Assembly (NCBI GenBank): GCA_020466095.1
Contig: JAIPUU010001358.1
Span: 1 to 64,000, forward strand
DNA from: Chlorops oryzae
Lineage: Eukaryota > Arthropoda > Insecta > Diptera > Chloropidae
Reading direction: 5' to 3'
Length of the DNA stretch: 64,000 nucleotides
In this document: positions 32,561-44,274 of the stretch, in pieces
How positions within the stretch are numbered: the stretch's first letter is position 1
Layout: every line of letters begins with the position of its first letter
Notes under the pieces: model-generated
The model's input: only the letters and a program-made list of their open reading frames with translations
Told to the model about the DNA's origin: nothing
Database searches by the model: none
Position numbers and translations under genes: made by a program

Positions 32561-32933
32561 TTTAGTACTTTAGTACTTTATCGACTGACAGGATACCTAT
32601 CAGGATTTGAGAGGATCGATGACGAGTGGAAGGACCTAGGAAAGATCTCCAACACAGGACTAACAGTAAGCAAACACACTAGAATATTTCTTATTTTGTC
32701 AGCAGGACTAAATTTTATTTATTAAATAATGTTCGCTTGAATTCACGTTTTAATCTCAATTACAATCAGAATCACTATTCGAATCAGACTGTTTTTTAGA
32801 AATGAATTTTCATCAAAAGTAAATTAATTTCCTTCACTTCTCAGCATACTTGATTGGAATATTCTACTTTGCAGGGCAACTTGATTACGACTTAAATGAG
32901 TGGAATTACAATTCTCCTTTGTAGGGCACTACA
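32561..32933 (-). repeat. 3' LTR, copy A
   Basis: On the minus strand it starts TGTAGTGCCCTACAAAGGAG and ends in GTACTAAAGTACTAAA. It differs from the 5' LTR at three places: one indel in a T run and two substitutions. A G-rich polypurine stretch (complement of 32937-32948) adjoins it. Confidence 0.9.
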
Positions 32934-32955
32934 ATACCCCCCGCCTAGCGGAAGG

Positions 32956-34240
32956 CTATAGGTATTTCGCAGGAAATCGCACATGTCTTCCGGATGCCGT
33001 AACGTAGGGTTTTTGGCTAACGTTTACTACGTCTGGCTCGTGCTCGGCTCTCTTCTTGCTGATGAGTTGTTTCTCATTCTCTGCTACTGGAATGTCGCCG
33101 AATATGTATGCAGCCTTCAGACGGTCAATAGAAATTTTCGCAGTCTTTTGACGCATTCTTACACTAAAATACTTATCGCTTCTTGACACCACTTCGAACG
33201 GGCCCTCGTAGTTGTATTCCAGCGGTGTTCGTATTCTGTCCACTCTTATGAAGACATATTTGCAGTCCTTCAAAGCAGGCTGAACAAAATTTCTTTCGAT
33301 TCCATGTCGAGATGGTTTACGTATTGGCAGATCGGACATGGCTTTGCGAAGAACTTTGACGAATTCGGATTCGGTAATATTGCTGTTTTGTTCGACGAAA
33401 AAATTCTCCTGGCAGACACACTGATGTTCCGAAAACCAGTTCCGCTGGGCATGCCCCGATGTCACTCTTTACTGTAGCTCTCATGCCCAATAATATTAGA
33501 GGAAGTGACGTTGTCCACTCGTTTGTTTCGCAACATTTAACAGCGGACTTCAAAGCGCGATGCCAGCGTTCAACCATTCCGTTAGATTGCGGGTGGTATG
33601 CAGTTGTGCGGAGATGGTTAATACCAAGCATTCTTGTGAGCTCTTGGAAAACCTGTGATTCGAACTGCCGTCCCAAATCGGTAGTTATTTTCTTCGGAAC
33701 ACCGTACACCGAAATCCAATGATTGATTAGGGCGCTCGCGACGGTTTCCGCGGTGATATCCATCAGGGGTACAGCAACCGGCCAACGTGAGAACCTATCA
33801 ACGCATGTCAGGCAATATCGATAGCTGTTTGAACTTGGCAATGGCCCCACGATATCAATGTTAATGTGCGCAAAACGGGCATCTACCAAATCGTACTCCC
33901 CTAATGGTGCTTTCGTATGACGCTGGACCTTAGCTTTTTGACACGGGATGCATGCCCGCACAAAATTGGCAATATCTGTAGACATGGCTGGCCAAAAAAA
34001 ACGCTCGCAGATCAATTTCTTCGTTGCTTTGATACCTGGATGAGATAAGGAATGAATCTTGCGGATGACCTCTTGGCGCATTGGGTGTGGGACGTATGGT
34101 TTGATCTTATTTCGTGTCACGTGACAGTACAGCTCTTTCGGGGAATCTGGAATAGACAAACTTTGCAAATCAACAGAAATGTTTTTACCGCCTCGCAAAA
34201 GTTCATGGAGTTGCTGATCTTCCTCTTGCAGTTTTGCCAT
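32956..34240 (-). pseudogene. CsRn1-type integrase, copy A
   Basis: Two overlapping frames cover the integrase. 34240-33317 has the H-H-C-C zinc domain ([17 protein letters not shown]..., CIPCQKAK), the core with [11 protein letters not shown] (first D), [13 protein letters not shown] (second D) and [11 protein letters not shown] (E). Where most relatives have TDRGxQF there is an L. 33465-32956 gives the C-terminal domain with YNYEGPFEVVSR (GPY/F type) and RLKAAYI. A frameshift near 33440 joins them. It inserts the cDNA into host DNA. Confidence 0.85.
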
Positions 34241-34271
34241 CTCTTCGAAGTTGATATCAGCCCGGACGGCA

Positions 34272-35701
34272 TTATATACGTGACAAAAAATCAGCTACAT
34301 TGTTGTCTGCTCCAGGTAAGTGGCGAATGTCAGTACTAAACTGGCTTATAAAGTCGAGCTGGCGTACCCTTCGAGGTGATGCTTTTTCGGTTCTTTGCTT
34401 AAAGGCGAAAATCAATGGCTTATGATCCGTGTAAATCACAAACTCTCTTCCTTCTAGTGCGTGTCTGAAATGCTGAACAGCTTGGAACACTGCGGTGAGC
34501 TCTCGGTCGTACGCGCTATAGTTTCGCTGCGCCGGCGAAAGTTTCCGGGAATAAAAACCAAGCGGTTGAATTTTTCCGTCGACAACTTGATGCAAGACTC
34601 CACCGACGGCGTCATCGGAGGCGTTTGACAGGTCATTTTTGCAGCTTTCGAATGCCGTGATTGTCTCTGGCGTCCAGGTAATTATGCGCTTATCATTCTT
34701 TCGGTTACCCGGTATTAGCTGTTGCAATATACTCTGGTTTCTTATCGCTTGGGGAATAAATGAACGGTCAAAATTAATCATCCCCAAAAATTTTTTTAAT
34801 TCCTTGACAGTCTCCGGTTGTGCGAAGTTTCGGATGGCATCGACTTTTTCCTCTGGAGGCTGCAGACCTTGGGAGGTTATTTGGTGGCCAAGAAACGTCA
34901 CTTTTTGTTTACCAAACTGGCACTTATCAATGTTTATTGATAGTTTTGCCTTTCGAAGACGGTCGAGAACGGTTCGCAGATGTTGTTCATGCTCAGCTTC
35001 GGATGACGACGCGATGAGAATGTCGTGCAATCAATATAAAGACAAAGTCAAGCCCGTTTAGACTTTCATTCATATAACGCTGAAATGTTTGAGCCGCATT
35101 CCTTAAGCCAAACGTCATATACATAAATTCGAATAACCCGAATGGAGTTACTATAGCGGTCTTTGGTACGTCTGACGGCTCAACCGGAATTTGGTGGTAA
35201 GCTTTCTGCAAATCAATCGTTGAAAAAAATTGTCTTATTATGCAAAACTGTTGTTACATCGTGCAGGTACGGGATCGGATATCTGTCAGGAACGGTGATG
35301 TTGTTCAGGCACGATAATCGCCACATGGTCGCCAGTCCCCATTTGACTTTTTTACCAAATGTAAGGGGCTGGCCCAATTGCTCTTGGACGGACGGCAAAT
35401 ACCCGTTTCCATCAAGTACTGAAACTCCTTTTTTGTTGCTTGTAACTTCTCCGTGAGAGAGTCGCCTGGGTCGCGCAAATACCGGTGCTCCCTTCGTGAT
35501 AATGTGGTGAGTGACTTCGGATTCGACTGGATTTTTGTTCACGTTGATTATTGCCAGATCCTTGTATTCTTGCAGAAGATGCGCGTAACGGTCACCCACG
35601 TTGTAGACCAAAATTCGCGGAGCGGCTGTACTTTTGGTCATGCATACAGATTCCAGTAACGTCTTTCTATCGATCAGCTTGTTCCTGGTCATGTCGACCA
35701 A
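34272..35701 (-). pseudogene. CsRn1-type reverse transcriptase and RNase H, copy A
   Basis: The frame pieces are 35701-35213 (HHIITKGAPVFARPRRL, CLNNITVPDRYPIPYLHDV), 35211-34993 ([23 protein letters not shown]) and 35030-34272 (KCQFGKQKVTFLGHQI, then RNase H with ASDDAVGGVLHQ, YDRELTAVFQAVQHFRH, IYTDHKPLIF). The active-site YIDD is cut by five extra bases at 35025-35029. Part of the connection before the first RNase H acidic residue seems lost. The enzyme cannot be active. Confidence 0.85.
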
Positions 35702-36060
35702 TAGGTCGTAGTGTTTAAGGAAGTCTGACCGAGGATAGGAGAGTTAACTTCTGCGACCACAAACGTCCACGGGAAATCACGTCGTAATCCAAGAGACAGT
35801 CGGATCCTTTTTTCGCCGTATGTTTGTATGTGCGACCCATTTGCTGCGAATAATTTTCTACAAGTAGGCTGTTCGGAGCTTCTACTACACGCTTTAGGTA
35901 ATACCGATATGTCTGCACCAGTGTCGATCAAAAAATTTAATTTTGTGTTACTGTCATGGACCATTAGGCGAGCGACCTGACAGTATGCTTTTGATGCGGT
36001 CGCTTGATCAAAAGATGTCATTAGTTTTTTGTATTCGCATGAATACAAGGTTCGCGACAT
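35689..36060 (-). pseudogene. CsRn1-type aspartic protease, copy A
   Basis: The minus frame has LNFLIDTGADISVLP, the active-site D-T-G of retroviral-type proteases, followed by an ILGQ flap-like segment. It overlaps the gag end by 40 bases in another frame and ends in a stop before RT. Confidence 0.8.
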
Positions 36061-36778
36061 TTTCGAGCCTTGTCTCCAAACTTATGGTGATACCAACATA
36101 AGATATCCTCTGAACCATTCTTCTTGTATTCCTTGTCGTAAGATCGCCTGCGAGAATTTGATCGTGATCGTCGTCTGTCGTTATTTTTATCCGTAAATCT
36201 CCTGTTGATTTGCTTCTCCAGGTTATTAATTCGAGCATTAATGTCTGTCCCGTAGGATGAATTTGGTCCAACTTCTGTTACCTTAGCACACTGTTGGTAA
36301 TCGCCGACTTCCATGATTTTGTCCGCGAGTTTTGCAAGCTCAGGTAGGTTCGCTTCTGATGCTTGCAGGATAGCTCGGACTGTTGATGGTAGTCGCTGCA
36401 ACCAGAGGGACTTCAGAAAGTCATTCGTTGCTTCAAATTGTCAAATTTTCCAGTTTCGGGTGGATTCAGAATCGCGTCACGAACTTGCGACAACACATTG
36501 GAGTCCAAAGCGGCGACTATGGTGTTGAACTTGCAAGTGTCACTAACAACTGCTGCCAAAGCAAACTGCGCTTCGACGTGCGCTAACCAAATTTCTGGAT
36601 GGTCTGTCCAAAACGGTGGTACTTTCACTGTTACACGATTTATAAGGCCGCTCTGCTGAGGCGGGCGGTTAGTACTTGCAATAGTTAGTGCTTGTGCTGC
36701 CCCCGAGTTACGTTGGGTTCCATCGCCTTGCGCCTCCTCGTCGGAGTTAACGACCGGCATCCTGTATTTCGAAATCAA
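36021..36778 (-). pseudogene. CsRn1-type gag, copy A
   Basis: 36778-36413 starts MISKYRMPVV and has VPPFWTDHPEIWLAHVEAQF, a capsid-type segment. After a frameshift near 36410 the frame 36401-36021 has RLPSTVRAILQASEANLPEL, an R/S-rich stretch and the zinc finger CWYHHKFGDKARKCREPC (C-x2-H-x9-C-x3-C). This C-H-C-C order differs from the usual C-C-H-C knuckle and marks the CsRn1 clade. Confidence 0.85.
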
Positions 36779-36792
36779 GTCGGGGTCACCAA

Positions 36793-37164
36793 TTTAGTAC
36801 TTTAGTACTTTATCGACTGACAGGATACCTATCAGGATTTGAGAGGATCGATGACGAGTGGAAGGACCTAGGAAAGATCTCCAACACAGGACTAACAGTA
36901 AGCAAACACACTAGAATATTCTTATTTTGTCAGCAGGACTAAATTTTATTTATTAAATAATGTTCGCTTGAATTTACGTTTTAATCTCAATTACAATCAG
37001 AATCACTATTCGAATCAGACTGTTTTTTAGAAATGAATTTTCATCAAAAGTAATTTAATTTCCTTCACTTCTCAGCATACTTGATTGGAATATTCTACTT
37101 TGCAGGGCAACTTGATTACGACTTAAATGAGTGGAATTACAATTCTCCTTTGTAGGGCACTACA
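36793..37164 (-). repeat. 5' LTR and adjoining tRNA primer site, copy A
   Basis: 372 bp; the primer site is the complement of 36775-36792. The TSD AGTT follows at 37165. Confidence 0.9.
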
Positions 37165-37168
37165 AGTT

Positions 37169-38549
37169 CAATGTTATCAGGGTTTCTGTTTTGAACGTTA
37201 TTTATAACTTTGATAGGATTTTTCTTTTTATATAAATATATTATTATTACAATGATTAAAATAATTGCTATTCCCGTTGTTACATTTATTCCATAGGATA
37301 CTGATTTATGAAATTGAAGCTCTTTTATTTGATTTGTATTATCGAAGCTCTCTAGACGAATGTCTTCAATTTAACTTTTCTATGTCCCATTGGATTGTTC
37401 AGTTGAATTTGAAATTTTTCATAGAATTCTTTTTTTTGTTGACGTATTCCCTATTTAAGAGCCCTATTTTACAATTAGCAAAATTTATAAGATTGTTACC
37501 ATTTAATGTGATATTTCTCTTTGTGCAGTTCTGTGATATTTTTTCGTTTTACCGCATTTTTGATTAATATTGTATCTTCTTCTATTACTACAACTTCGGT
37601 TCTATTATTTATTTTGGTATCGGCATGAGTTGTGGAAAATGCAATGATTACTTAATTTTAAGTCTCTTAATAAGGCATTTTCTTTAAAATTATAGTTCTT
37701 GTTTCTAATATTTACAATCAGTTCGTTATTTTGGTCGATTACAATATGGTTTTCGTTTGGTAGTGGAAATATCAGATTTAAATCGGTGCAAACATAACTT
37801 TTTGGAATTTTTATACAGATAACAATGGTGTCATTTTTGTATATTAGTAGTCCCATTTTAGATAATTTTAATTTATAAAAGTCAATTGAAAAACACTCAG
37901 TTTCTTCTTTACTTAATATATTTTGGAACAAAATATTGTATTTAGCAGAAGCCACATTGTTTTGAATTTGGTCAATTTTTTTTCAATGAATGAAGTCTTA
38001 TGCAACATTTCGTAGAATAATGTTTGTTTTTGCTTTCTGCATTAACGGCGTTGAATGATTTTAAAATTGTAACCCTGTCTTCCTCTACTATTTTCTTTAA
38101 AGTATTTACGGATTTGTTGAAATTGCTCTTAATGATAATCTGTTTGTTTGCGTTTTCAATTAAATTGTGGTTAATTTCTTTGTTTATTCTCAAAAATTCC
38201 TCGATTTCTTGTCTGTCCGAGTCGTCCATCAGTCCAAACAACCAGTTATAGACGGAACTGATGCCATTAATTAGCACTCTTTTTTGTCGGTGTGTTTTTT
38301 CTGGGGTAATTGATTTAACTTTTGCTACCAATAATATCTAGTTCTGTCAAAATAATTTCTTTTTTCTCTTTTGCCATGTTAACAATTTGCATATTGTGCA
38401 TAAAAGTATTTAAATGTTTTGAATTTCCTCAGGTTTTACAATGTGTAGAATAGTGTTTGTATTATTTTGCGAATATATAATTGCAGAAAATTTACCAAAA
38501 ATGTAAACTTTAATCGATTTTTTAAATTTAAATTTAAAAGCCAATATTT
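37169..38549 (-). pseudogene. Errantivirus-type env, copy A
   Basis: Env-like glycoprotein of a gypsy-group insect provirus, on the minus strand: an N-terminal part (~38549-38335), then a furin-type site (RQKR) followed by a hydrophobic segment (38331-37972), a middle part (37955-37605) and a C-terminal transmembrane run rich in I and V with a K-rich tail (37290-37200). At least three frameshifts and the CsRn1-type insertion after the tail start disrupt it. Env proteins of this type can mediate membrane fusion in intact relatives; this one cannot be made whole as it stands. Confidence 0.65.
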
Positions 38550-39750
38550 TAGCATTTAAAGAATTTTTATGTGCTACCGTTACACAGATATTGCACTTAA
38601 AAAAACCATTTTAGTATGAAACGTATATAAGAAAGTCCATGTTGTCAAAAAGTTTCTGTCTTTTAATATATAAATATCGCATATAAGAAATTTTTTCCTA
38701 TAGGTATAAGACGACGGATATACGAGTAAGTTATATGGATATCCTTGTCTTAACACAATATAACAAACATTCCTCTGTTAAACTTATAAAAAATTTAATT
38801 TTATTAAATATATCTTATTTTCTTGCTTAATTTTTTTTTAAAGATTTTTTATGAAACTCAAACATTAAAACAAAAAATACACACTCCTCTTAAAACTTAT
38901 TTTTAACAAATTAACATTAGAAACTTCTAAAACAAATTAAATAAAAAAAAAAATCAATAGTTGAACTTTAATAAAGGAATATTAAATTTTAAAAATAAGA
39001 GTTTTGAGGCCTTTTCTCCTTCGAGTCTGTTACGATGTGGTGTATAATAAGATCCTGCGCCACTAAAATTCGCTCGCTGGGAACAACTCGTTGGTGGGGT
39101 GCATAAATAGTGTCTTGCTATAGGAAAAAAGACCCCATACTTCTGAAATTGGTAGCTATTCCGTCAATTTCAGCTCCTTTATGCTACTTATAGCTTTTAT
39201 TTTTAGCTAGTTTCAGCATTTTTTGTTTTTTTTTGGCTATTTTTAGTAGCCGCTTTGCTCTCACACACACACTTGCATTTTCAATTTTGCCGATCCTGAA
39301 TTAAACGCATTTGGAATGCCTTTAAGTTCCTTCACATAAATTTTCATACAAGAACGACCGTCTGAGGGCTGCTAAACGAAAAACGACAATAACATTGCGT
39401 ATTGCGCAGGGGCGTTATGCTTGCACGAAATCGTCGATTAGTTTTGTTGTTGTCATGTGACTGTTTTTTTTTTATTACTTTGAAATTTAACATCGAAATG
39501 TGTAATTTCTTTTACTTATGAATGAATTATTTTTTTCCAAAGTTGGTGCGCTATATAAATAAATGAATTGATTTGGTGATGTGTGCCAAATTTGAGATAT
39601 AGATTCAAAAACTGAATATTCGCATTCGCGAATATGAGTAGACATTCGCATTCGCGAATGCTAAAATTTGACATTCGTTACATCACTAGTTTGTATCATT
39701 TACGATTTCTATTGTTCTCAGCTGAATTGCTGTATAGCCGGACTCATCTT
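38550..39750. other. Provirus stretch between integrase and env, AT-rich
   Basis: No conserved coding motif. It includes a run of TTCGCATTCGCGAATG palindromes at 39618-39662 and CATTCGTTACATCACTA, which could be an inserted element end, but no partner end or TSD was found. An ACACACACAC run lies at 39263-39272. Confidence 0.35.
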
Positions 39751-40822
39751 CTATTGGTATTTAATGAATACCCGACTTCTATTTTCCTTGTAATCTTCTC
39801 TACCTGTGTTCGTTTTCCAAATATTTTTACTTTTATTGAGTTTTAGTGTTTCTTGTATTGTGTTATGGTTTATTTTATGGTTTTGTGCGTCATGTGGTGT
39901 GCATTTTATTGCGGTGTGGTATGTGCTGTTGCACAAGTATATAGCTTTACTCATTTCCTCGATTATAGGTAACTTTTGTTCTATATTTAGGGTTCGTATT
40001 TTTTCTGTTAGAGTTTTATTAAGTCTTTCGATATCGGCATTGCCTGTGTGACTGTTTGGTTTTGTCAAATGAAATTCAATGTTTTGTTGTTGTAAAAATT
40101 CTTTTACATTTACGTTATTGAATTCGTTGTCGAATACGAATTTTTTTATCTTGCCCTTGATAGATAGAAACGCTTGAATTTTCGCTACCAAAGTTCTGTT
40201 GTTTCTGTCGATTAGCGGGAAACATACTGCATGCTTAGAAAATTTATCAATGAAAATTATGAATGCCTGTTTACTGTTGACGTGTGTGTCTATGTGGACT
40301 ATTTCGTTAGTAGTCTTGGGTGTATCGGTCAAATTGAATTTTGCTTTGATGGGTTTTCTATCATAATTCCCCCCTGTACATATATCGCAATTGTTTATAA
40401 TTTTATGAATACTATCTTTTAGTGTTGGATTGTATATTTTGTTTTTAATTCCTTGATATGTTGGCTTTATGCCAGCGTGTCCTATTTCGTTTTTGTGAAA
40501 CAAGGATATTTGTTTTAGCAATTCATCTTCGTTGGTATTATCTACTGCTAGATGTGAGCATTTTACAAATTTATGATTTGTATTTGAAAAATTTGAAACT
40601 AAAATTTGCTGCAATTTATTGAACTCGTGATCATTACCTTCTGAGTATATTGCCACTTTTCCGTTAGGGAAATGTTGTGAGATGAGATTTGCCGCATTAT
40701 TTTGCGAGCAGTCATCTATATCGATGAAAAGCCTTTTGTTATTAAATATCGTTTCTAGTTGATTATGTTTTTTTTCTTGCAAAATGATTTGTTGTTTGAA
40801 CCTATTAACGACTGTATCTAAT
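39751..40822 (-). pseudogene. Errantivirus-type integrase, copy A
   Basis: A 343-codon minus frame (40782-39751) has the zinc domain (H-x4-H in FHKNEIGHAGIKPTYQG, C-x2-C in NNCDICTGG) and the catalytic core: HIDTHVNSKQAFIIFIDKFS, KFVFDNEFNN with the second D and NADIERLNKTL with the E. This is the 17.6/297/gypsy pattern. The core is intact over its whole length, but neighbouring polymerase sequence (VVNRFKQQIILQ up to 40822) stops at a half foldback. Confidence 0.8.
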
Positions 40823-41402
40823 CACTAAGCATATAATAGATAGAGGAATAATTTCATACAACGATTTGTCCACATGAAAAACCGAACGATTGGTTCCCAT
40901 ACGCTCGTGTTGTATTTGGTCTCTCGTTTCTGGCACCAGCGACGATAGGAAACGAACTCAAACCTTTTTCGAGCACACAAAAACCTGGTTTGATGCAACC
41001 TTATGGTTGGCTATGGCGTTTTGAATGAACTGTGGTCATATGGAAGAGTAGTTTTAGTCGAAATATGCTGTTTCGAGAAAAAGCGCTTTAAATTTTTATA
41101 TTTCGTATACCTTCCATGTTAACGGAATTTTGTTTCTTGAAAAACTTCTTTCAGAAGAATGTTAGGGGGACGAGGGTTTTACCTAATGATGCGTCTCTTT
41201 GAAAGGAATTCAGTGGTAATTATAACTCATTTTGAGCTTAAGTCGACTTAAGCTACTTTTCTATATGACCACAGATTTATTTGTAAATTGGTATACATGC
41301 ATACGTTTGTAGGAGGTTGTGTGTATGTTTACAGTTTTCAAAATAGAAAAGGCATGAAATTTCAGTTTTCTGTTCTGTTCTTCGGTTCTGTATATGTGTG
41401 AT
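40823..41402. mobile_element. Left half of foldback FB3, copy A
   Basis: Matches 57188-57767. The right arm present at 57773-58345 is missing here: copy A ends in the hairpin loop. Confidence 0.85.
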
Positions 41403-41658
41403 GAGTGTAGCAACCGAGCCAAAAGACTTTGTACAATTTCGTGTTTCTCTTTGAGTAGTGCACGCTTTTTACACTTTTTTTATATGAATAGAACGAGAAA
41501 ATGTTCAGGTCTATCCGAACTCTATGCGCCTTAAGCATAAACGATGGATATACCGTCGCTTGTTAACTTTTTGTTCTATGAAGATATAATTCACTGAACT
41601 CCTAGTTTTATTTTTTAATTTCATTATTTTTATGATATTGGATGTATTTTTTTATAAT
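41403..41658. other. No supported feature
   Basis: AT-rich unique sequence between the duplication end and a DINE fragment. Confidence 0.4.
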
Positions 41659-41846
41659 TTTTATACCCAATAAATATGATTTACAAAAATTAGAAAAATG
41701 GGCGTGGCAAATGGGCGGTTTTCATAGAAAATTAAACAAAAGTCGGTATATGGGGCCCTATGGTCTTAAACAACTCCTGATATTAAAAATTATTTGTCGG
41801 GTATTATATTGTCAGGCTCGCCTGACTATAAAACCCTCACTTGTTT
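41659..41846 (+). mobile_element. DINE-like element, deleted copy
   Basis: Starts TTTATACCCAATAAATATG, keeps GGGCGTGGCAAATGGGCGG and GTCGGTATATGGGGCCC, and ends GTCAGGCTCGCCTGAC...CTTGTTTTT. It has the same 3' end as 43392-44273 but lacks most of the interior. Confidence 0.65.
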
Positions 41847-42560
41847 TTATTTTATAACTGATATATTAGAATCAAAAATAATGATTAATAAGTAATCTTT
41901 AAAATAAAACTTATAACCGTTACGGTCCGTGGTTATTATTTTTTATAATAATAAAAAACAATTTTAAATTAATAAACAAAAACCAAAATTATTATTTATA
42001 TTGGAGATTTTTCTTTTTTTCGCGTTATTTGAGCGTTATTTTGGATATGTTGAAAAGGTTGAGGGTTTTCATTCGAGCTCTGCAAACCGAACAAAATTGA
42101 GTTGAGATTTTTGATGAAAAAATACATGGAGAAGAATACATGCATCTGTAGTTTTTTTTTATTAATTTTATTCTGATATAATTTTAAGTTTTTTTTTGAG
42201 GCCGTGGTTTTACCAACAATCTCTTCAGTTAGCCATTGACAATTCTTTCTGATCAATATTAATATAAATGCATTTAAAATGTATGTTCTATGGGAAAAGC
42301 ATTTATTATTTTCAGAAAAACCACCCAATGTATTCATCGGACCTTTCAGTCGTAGATACGCACACATTGAAGATTTTCTGCTTTATCTTTGGAATGAAAG
42401 GTTTTTTCTTAAAAATACTCTCTTAAACGCATTATAATGAATTTTCATCAAATTGAAAAATATTCGGTTGGAGCTCTTAGTTTCAAATTTGGTGTTACGT
42501 AGCCGTAATTTTTGTTTAAAATTAAAAACTCAGAGGAGCTAAGCGTTTCAAAGTTTGATT
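41847..42560. other. AT-rich, no supported gene
   Basis: A 123-codon minus frame (42367-41996) shows no motif. Otherwise nothing seen. Confidence 0.35.
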
Positions 42561-42574
42561 TTAAAAGATTTTGA

Positions 42575-42995
42575 TGTCGGTGAACTTAGCCCCCCATGTT
42601 GAAATTTTAAAAATTGCAAAACTTGTGCTGAGTTGTGCCCGATGTGTGCTATTATGTGCCGCAAAAGAAAAAAAAAATCCTTCGTATAGTTTGGATTTTA
42701 TTGGGGAGGTCCTTTTTTCACCGTGAAGTTGGCCCCCCGATTGAAATATTTTTTTTAAACAAGAAGTGATTTAGGTTGTGCCCAGGATGAGTATTATGTG
42801 CCAACTAAGGAAAACTAAATCATTCACACGTGTAGTTTGTTATAAGGACATTTCCATTTTCCCTTAAGAAGTTGGCCCCCCAAGTCCTTTTTTTCGAAAA
42901 AAAATTTTATTGTGCTGTGCCTTGCGCAGCACGTGGACCGATGTGCCGCTTTTGAAAAAACAAAATTTCCAACGGTAGGACTTTTATGAGGAGGT
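42575..42995. repeat. Degenerate tandem array, three ~140-bp units
   Basis: The motif TTRGCCCCCC recurs at ~42587, 42729 and 42869. Each unit follows with AAATTTT, a TGTGCCGATG..TATGTGCC block and GAGGTCCTTT. The units are quite diverged. No coding sense recognised. Confidence 0.6.
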
Positions 42996-43391
42996 CCTTT
43001 GTAGAAAGTGCATTTTCTACCACCATATTTATCATTAGGGCATTTAAATAAAAAGGCAATATGCTAGATTTCTCCAATATTCTTATTTTAAATAAAAAAA
43101 ACAATTTAAAAATAAGATTAAAATAGATATATAAACAAAGAATTCGATCTCGCCAAGAATTGATACGAAAGCTTTTGTGCATTCAAAAGCTTTTGTGTAT
43201 ACGAAAGCTTTTTTACAGCAGTGTTGTTTTATAAAGTAGCAAAGAGTTAAATAAATAGTAGTTTTTGTAACAAAAAAGTAGTTATTCGTGAAAAAGTGAG
43301 TACATTTTTTTTGTTATGGCAGCCCTGTAAATTTTGACGTTTCAAGTATTCTGAAAAATTTGCTTCGGTGGTTTGTTTTGTGTGTTTTTAG
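42996..43391. other. No supported gene
   Basis: AT-rich. A small repeat of AAAGCTTTTGTG type occurs at 43169-43212. Confidence 0.4.
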
Positions 43392-44273
43392 TTTTTATAC
43401 CCGACACACTCTGTGTTGAAAGAGTACTCTTTCTTATTCTATGGTTGAGGATATATTGCGTTTGTGTGGTTGTGTGTAACACCCAGAACCAGTTGAGATA
43501 GACTATACAAAATATTATATATATAGAAATGATCAGCGTCACCAGGAGATTCGATTTAGCCATGTCCGTCTGTCTGTCCGTCTGTTTGTATACAGTTTTC
43601 TTATCGAAAGAGTTGAGCTATCTTGATGAAATTTGATATGCGTACTCACAAGCACATGAGTAAAAACAAGTTCGAGAATGGACCCGATCGGACCATTTTT
43701 AGGGATACCTCCAGTACTAGGGTCTGTTACGAAAATCACAAAAAACTGCTCTTAAATCGAAGTTTTTCAAGATATTCTGATGAAATTTGATAGTTGAACA
43801 TATTTGAAGTCAAGTTATTCAATTTCAAAAAATTGAAATAGTGGGCGTGGCCGAAGGGCGTTTTTCGAAAATGGCCTCCTACACCCGAAATTCAAATGCG
43901 AATTTGGCAGTTATGCTTCCTTTGTAGCCATAAACATCCTCTCCAAAAATTTTTTGATAGGTCCATTATTAAGGGTACCTCCAGTACTACGTTCTGTCAC
44001 AAAAATCTCAAAACTGCCCCAAATACGAATTTTTTGAGATATTCCACTGAAACTTAGAATTTTAGCGTATATTAAGGCCTCGATAAGAGCAAAAAAAATT
44101 GAAAATGTGGCGTGGCAAAAGGACAGTTTTCATAAAGAAATTTAACAAAAGTCGGTATAGGGGGCCCCTTATGGCCTTAACACCTCTTCATATTAAAAAT
44201 TATTTGAACATGTGTGTCTGTGTCGGGTATTCTATTGTCAGGCTCGCCTGACTATAACACCCTTACTTGTTTG
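43392..44273 (+). mobile_element. DINE-like element, family 1, near full length
   Basis: Starts TTTTTATACCCGACACACTC, has (TA)n then AGAAATGATCAGCGTC and GTCCGTCTGTCTGTCCGTC (mini-me core and (GTCY)n), two diverged inner copies of a block with GGTACCTCCAGTACTA (43710, 43978), and the 3' hairpin GTCAGGCTCGCCTGAC before TTACTTGTTT. Non-coding, Helitron-type non-autonomous element by its layout. Confidence 0.75.
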
Positions 44274-44274
44274 T

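Larger units (their letters stand above)
32561..37164 (-). mobile_element. CsRn1-type Ty3/gypsy retrotransposon, copy A
   Basis: Two ~372-bp LTRs (32561-32933, 36793-37164) enclose gag, protease, RT/RNase H and integrase on the minus strand. The flanks carry the 4-bp duplication AGTT (32557-32560, 37165-37168). The primer site next to the 5' LTR (complement of 36775-36792) starts TTGGTGACCCCGACTTGA, matching the tRNA-Trp 3' end for its first ~14 bases. With the C-H-C-C gag finger this points to the CsRn1 clade, which is known for both traits. No env. All genes carry frameshifts. Confidence 0.88.
32212..40822 (-). mobile_element. gypsy/errantivirus-like provirus, copy A (partial)
   Basis: On the minus strand the order is integrase (40782-39751), env (from ~38549), with the env end at ~32400 beyond an inserted CsRn1-type element. 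Reverse transcriptase, protease and gag are missing: at 40823 a half foldback begins and at 41402 homology to copy B stops. No LTR was recognised. Confidence 0.65.
31486..41402. repeat. 9.9-kb duplicated segment, copy A
   Basis: Matches 47847-57767 in direct orientation with very few differences, mainly 1-nt indels (for example at 34815, 36198, 38035, 38140) and a few substitutions in the AT-rich arms. It starts inside foldback FB2 and stops at the hairpin apex of foldback FB3. Confidence 0.95.

Noticed and set aside
33459..35659. Plus-strand frames opposite the CsRn1-type pol (also in copy B)
   Set aside because: Shadow frames of the minus-strand integrase and reverse transcriptase.
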